Assembly: GCA_025459425.1 (NCBI GenBank)
Contig: JALOQF010000003.1
Location: 1-59,332 of the forward strand
Reading direction: 5' to 3'
From: Myxococcaceae bacterium
GTDB lineage: Bacteria > Myxococcota > Myxococcia > Myxococcales > Myxococcaceae
Length of the DNA: 59,332 nucleotides
In this document: positions 56,900-59,332 of the stretch, piece after piece
How the letters are laid out: every line of letters starts with the position of its first letter
How positions within the stretch are numbered: position 1 is the first letter of the stretch
Made by a program: the position numbers and the translations under genes
The notes under the pieces: model-generated
The model's input: the letters and a program-made list of their open reading frames with translations, nothing else
Database searches by the model: none
What the model was told of the DNA's origin: nothing

Positions 56900-59332
56900 G
56901 CAACCTGTCTGACGATGAAGAGATCAAGCAACTGTTCATCGACGAGTCGCTCGAGGCGCTCCAGCGCAGCGAGCGGTTGTTGCTCGACGCCGAAGAGGGC
57001 CGGCCGCGGGCCGATCTGCTCGACGTGCTCTTCCGCGACTTCCACACCATCAAGGGCACCTCGGCGCTCCTGGGCTACGACAAGATCGCCTCGGTCGGTC
57101 ACGCGGCCGAAGACCTCATGTCGAAGCTGCGCGACAAGAGCATCGAGGCGCGGCCCCACCACTTCGCGCGCATGGTCGACGTCATCGACACCCTGCGCGT
57201 GATGATCGAGAACACCCGCGACCAGAACAGCGAAGGCGCGACCGACGTCACCGCGCTGGTGAAGCTGCTCCGCGACGACCTCGAGCGGGGCAACGCGCCG
57301 CCCCCCGAGGCCGCCCCGCTCGCCCCCGCCCCCGCGGCCCCGGCCGTGGCGACGCCGGCCCCGCCGAAGGCCTTCGAGCCCGTCGCCTCGGAGCCCGCCC
57401 CTCCCGCGGCGCCCGCCGCCGCCGCCGCCGCCGCCGCCACTGCCCCTGCCCCTGCCCCGGACGCGCACGACAAGCACGAGCATGGGCCGGGCGAGCACGA
57501 GGCCGAGAAGGCCGCCGCCGCCAAGGGCGAGCAGTCCGACGGCACCGTGCGCGTCAACGTGGCGGTGCTCGACAAGCTGATGAACCTGATGGGCGAGCTG
57601 GTGCTGGCGCGCAACCAGATGGTGCAGTCGACCCGCGCGCTGAGGGACCAGACGGCCCAGGCCGCCGCGCAGCGCCTCTCGCTCGTCACCAGCGATCTGC
57701 AGGAGCAGATCATGAAGACGCGCATGCAGCCGGTGGCGCGCGTGTTCGAGAAGATCCCCCGCATGGTGCGCGACCTCTGCCAGCAGACGGGCAAGAAGAT
57801 CACGCCCGAGATCGACGGCACCACCACCGAGATCGACAAGGCGCTGGTCGAGGCCATTCGAGACCCGGTGATGCACATCATCCGCAACGCGGTCGACCAC
57901 GGCATGGAGCCGCCCGAGGAGCGCGTCAAGAAGGGCAAGAGCGCCACCGGGAAAATCTCGGTGCGCGCGGTGCACGAAGGCAGCACCGTCAGCATCGAGA
58001 TTCGCGACGACGGCCGCGGCATCGACCCGGTGAAGGTGAAGGGCATCGCGGTGAAGAAGGGCGTCATCAGCCAGGCCGAGGCCGACGCCATGAGCGAGCG
58101 CGAGGCGATCAACCTCATCTTCCGCCCCGGCTTCTCGACCGCCGAGAAGGTGACGAGCATCTCGGGGCGCGGCGTCGGCATGGACGTGGTGCGCACGCAC
58201 GTCGAGCGATCGGGCGGGCAGGTCGAGCTCGAATCGGCGCTCGGCAAGGGCACCACCATTCGGCTCAAGATGCCGCTCACGCTCGCCATCATTCCCGCGC
58301 TGCTGGTGCGCGAGGCCGGCCAGCGCTTCGCCATTCCCCAGGCGAACCTCATCGAGCTCGTCTACCTGGACGAGGAGGACTCGAAGCAGGCCATCGAGTA
58401 CGTGCGCGGCGCGCCGATCTACCGGCTGCGCGGCGAGATCCTGCCGCTCGTCCGCCTCGCGCCGCTGCTGCGCAAGTCGAGCCCGACCCAGCGCGAGGGC
58501 GTCAACATCGTGGTGGTGGCCATCGGCCAGCGCCGCTACGGCCTCGTCGTCGAGTCGATTCAGGACACCGAAGAGATCGTCATCAAGCCGCTGTCGAGCC
58601 AGCTCAAGCGGCTGGGCTGCTACGCCGGCGCCACGGTGCTCGGTGACGGCAACGTCGCGTTGATTCTCGACGTGGCGGGCATCGCGACGATGGCCGGCAT
58701 CGACGTGTCGGGCAACGCGGCCACGCGCGACCTCGCGGCGCAGGCGGTGACGCTCGAGGGCCAGCAGTCGATGCTCGTGTTCAAGGCCGGCGCCGACGCG
58801 GCCTGTGCCCTGCCGGTCTCGATGGTGGCGCGGCTCGAGACGGTGGAGCGCGCGAAGATCGAGCTCGTGGGCGGGAACGAGGTGCTCCAGTACCGCGGCC
58901 ACATCATGCCGGTGCTGCGCCCCGAGAGCGTGCTGCCCATCGGCCAGGGCGCCGAGTCGGACGACGGGTTGCAGCGCATGATCGTCTTCGACTTCGGCTC
59001 GCCCGTGGGCCTCGCGGTGAACGCCATCGTCGACGTCACCGACGTGGACGCCTCGAAGGCGGCGAAGAGCGAGCTGCCCCACGTGCTGGGCACGGCCGTG
59101 TGCTTCGGCAAGACGACGATGCTGGTCGACGTCTTCGGCCTGGTGCGGCAGCTCGCGCCGGCGGCCCTCGACGGCGCGAAGGCGAAGCAGGCGCGGCGCC
59201 CCCGGGTGCTGCTGGCCGACGAGGTCGACGCGATGCGCGCCGCGCTGGCGGGCTGGCTGCGCTCGTCGGGGGTCGACGTGGTCGAGCTCAGCAGCGACGC
59301 GGCCGTGAAGGAGCTGCGCAGCGACTCGGGCC
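56896..59332 (+). CDS. cheA: CheA histidine kinase fused to a receiver, partial (3' end outside window)
   Basis: 812 codons present, open to the window end. Hpt domain with His50 in FHTIKGTSALLG; an Ala/Pro-rich linker with His/Glu stretch (~135-215); dimerisation and catalytic domains with HIIRNAVDHGMEPPEE (N box), IRDDGRGI (G1) and SGRGVGMDVV (G2). A CheW-like P5 domain (~460-600) is followed by a second CheW-like region (~615-750), and then the start of a receiver (RPRVLLADEVDAMRAAL). CheA-receiver hybrids such as FrzE are known in myxobacteria. ATGA coupling to CheB. Confidence 0.95.
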   Translation, partial: MSNLSDDEEIKQLFIDESLEALQRSERLLLDAEEGRPRADLLDVLFRDFHTIKGTSALLGYDKIASVGHAAEDLMSKLRDKSIEARPHHFARMVDVIDTLRVMIENTRDQNSEGATDVTALVKLLRDDLERGNAPPPEAAPLAPAPAAPAVATPAPPKAFEPVASEPAPPAAPAAAAAAAATAPAPAPDAHDKHEHGPGEHEAEKAAAAKGEQSDGTVRVNVAVLDKLMNLMGELVLARNQMVQSTRALRDQTAQAAAQRLSLVTSDLQEQIMKTRMQPVARVFEKIPRMVRDLCQQTGKKITPEIDGTTTEIDKALVEAIRDPVMHIIRNAVDHGMEPPEERVKKGKSATGKISVRAVHEGSTVSIEIRDDGRGIDPVKVKGIAVKKGVISQAEADAMSEREAINLIFRPGFSTAEKVTSISGRGVGMDVVRTHVERSGGQVELESALGKGTTIRLKMPLTLAIIPALLVREAGQRFAIPQANLIELVYLDEEDSKQAIEYVRGAPIYRLRGEILPLVRLAPLLRKSSPTQREGVNIVVVAIGQRRYGLVVESIQDTEEIVIKPLSSQLKRLGCYAGATVLGDGNVALILDVAGIATMAGIDVSGNAATRDLAAQAVTLEGQQSMLVFKAGADAACALPVSMVARLETVERAKIELVGGNEVLQYRGHIMPVLRPESVLPIGQGAESDDGLQRMIVFDFGSPVGLAVNAIVDVTDVDASKAAKSELPHVLGTAVCFGKTTMLVDVFGLVRQLAPAALDGAKAKQARRPRVLLADEVDAMRAALAGWLRSSGVDVVELSSDAAVKELRSDSG

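Noticed and set aside
56830..59082. 750-codon open frame antisense to CheA
   Set aside because: Same artefact; CheA on the plus strand carries every expected motif.

Overview
The window is high-GC, densely packed bacterial DNA that looks like a myxobacterium (Myxococcota, probably Cystobacterineae). The case is gene content: Hanks-type Ser/Thr kinases, a sigma-54 activator with two FHA domains, lipoproteins with Gly/Ala/Thr/Asn repeats, an AgmX/TonB-like periplasmic protein, a spd-type (mitochondrial-like) EF-G, and a chemotaxis operon with a soluble receptor and a CheA fused to a receiver, as in Frz systems. No tRNA, rRNA, CRISPR array, insertion sequence or phage gene was seen. Species assignment is inference.

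Layout. 1-9.5 kb: 3' part of a class A PBP, then HDOD, epimerase, a membrane protein, a coupled HD-hydrolase/NUDIX-MBL pair, a secreted protein and a LysR regulator with a palindrome at its start. 9.5-15.2 kb: ATP-grasp ligase and GNAT (overlapping), secreted transglutaminase, Ser/Thr kinase, a Skp-like coiled coil and a predicted beta-barrel protein that has no signal peptide.

15.4-28.1 kb is the centrepiece: a 12-gene plus-strand operon, most junctions overlapping by about 4 nt. It encodes envelope lipoproteins, three predicted outer-membrane proteins, a MotA-like protein, a MotB-like protein with an OmpA domain, a signal-peptide/single-TM protein whose cytoplasmic part resembles FliG (a FliF/SctJ-FliG-like fusion), and a TonB/AgmX-like protein. 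There is no flagellar export or filament gene. I read it as a candidate non-flagellar, envelope-spanning, ion-driven motor.

28.1-36.7 kb (minus strand): Omp85 protein, repeat lipoprotein, FecR/TPR anti-sigma candidate coupled to an ECF sigma factor, repeat-containing envelope protein, methyltransferase, BsuPI-like lipoprotein, hotdog thioesterase. 36.8-40.5 kb (plus): two-FHA sigma-54 activator, an ECF sigma factor behind a candidate sigma-54 promoter, and a polytopic membrane protein. 40.6-46.9 kb (minus): a kinase operon ending in a truncated pseudokinase with a probable frameshift. 47-53.3 kb: divergent FHA-like protein, RelA/SpoT-type alarmone synthetase, two small proteins and EF-G with a clear terminator. 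53.5 kb to the end: CheX-like phosphatase divergent from MCP-CheB-CheA(REC), with a good sigma-54 promoter before the MCP. CheA runs off the window.

All assignments come from reading motifs and gene order; no database search was run.
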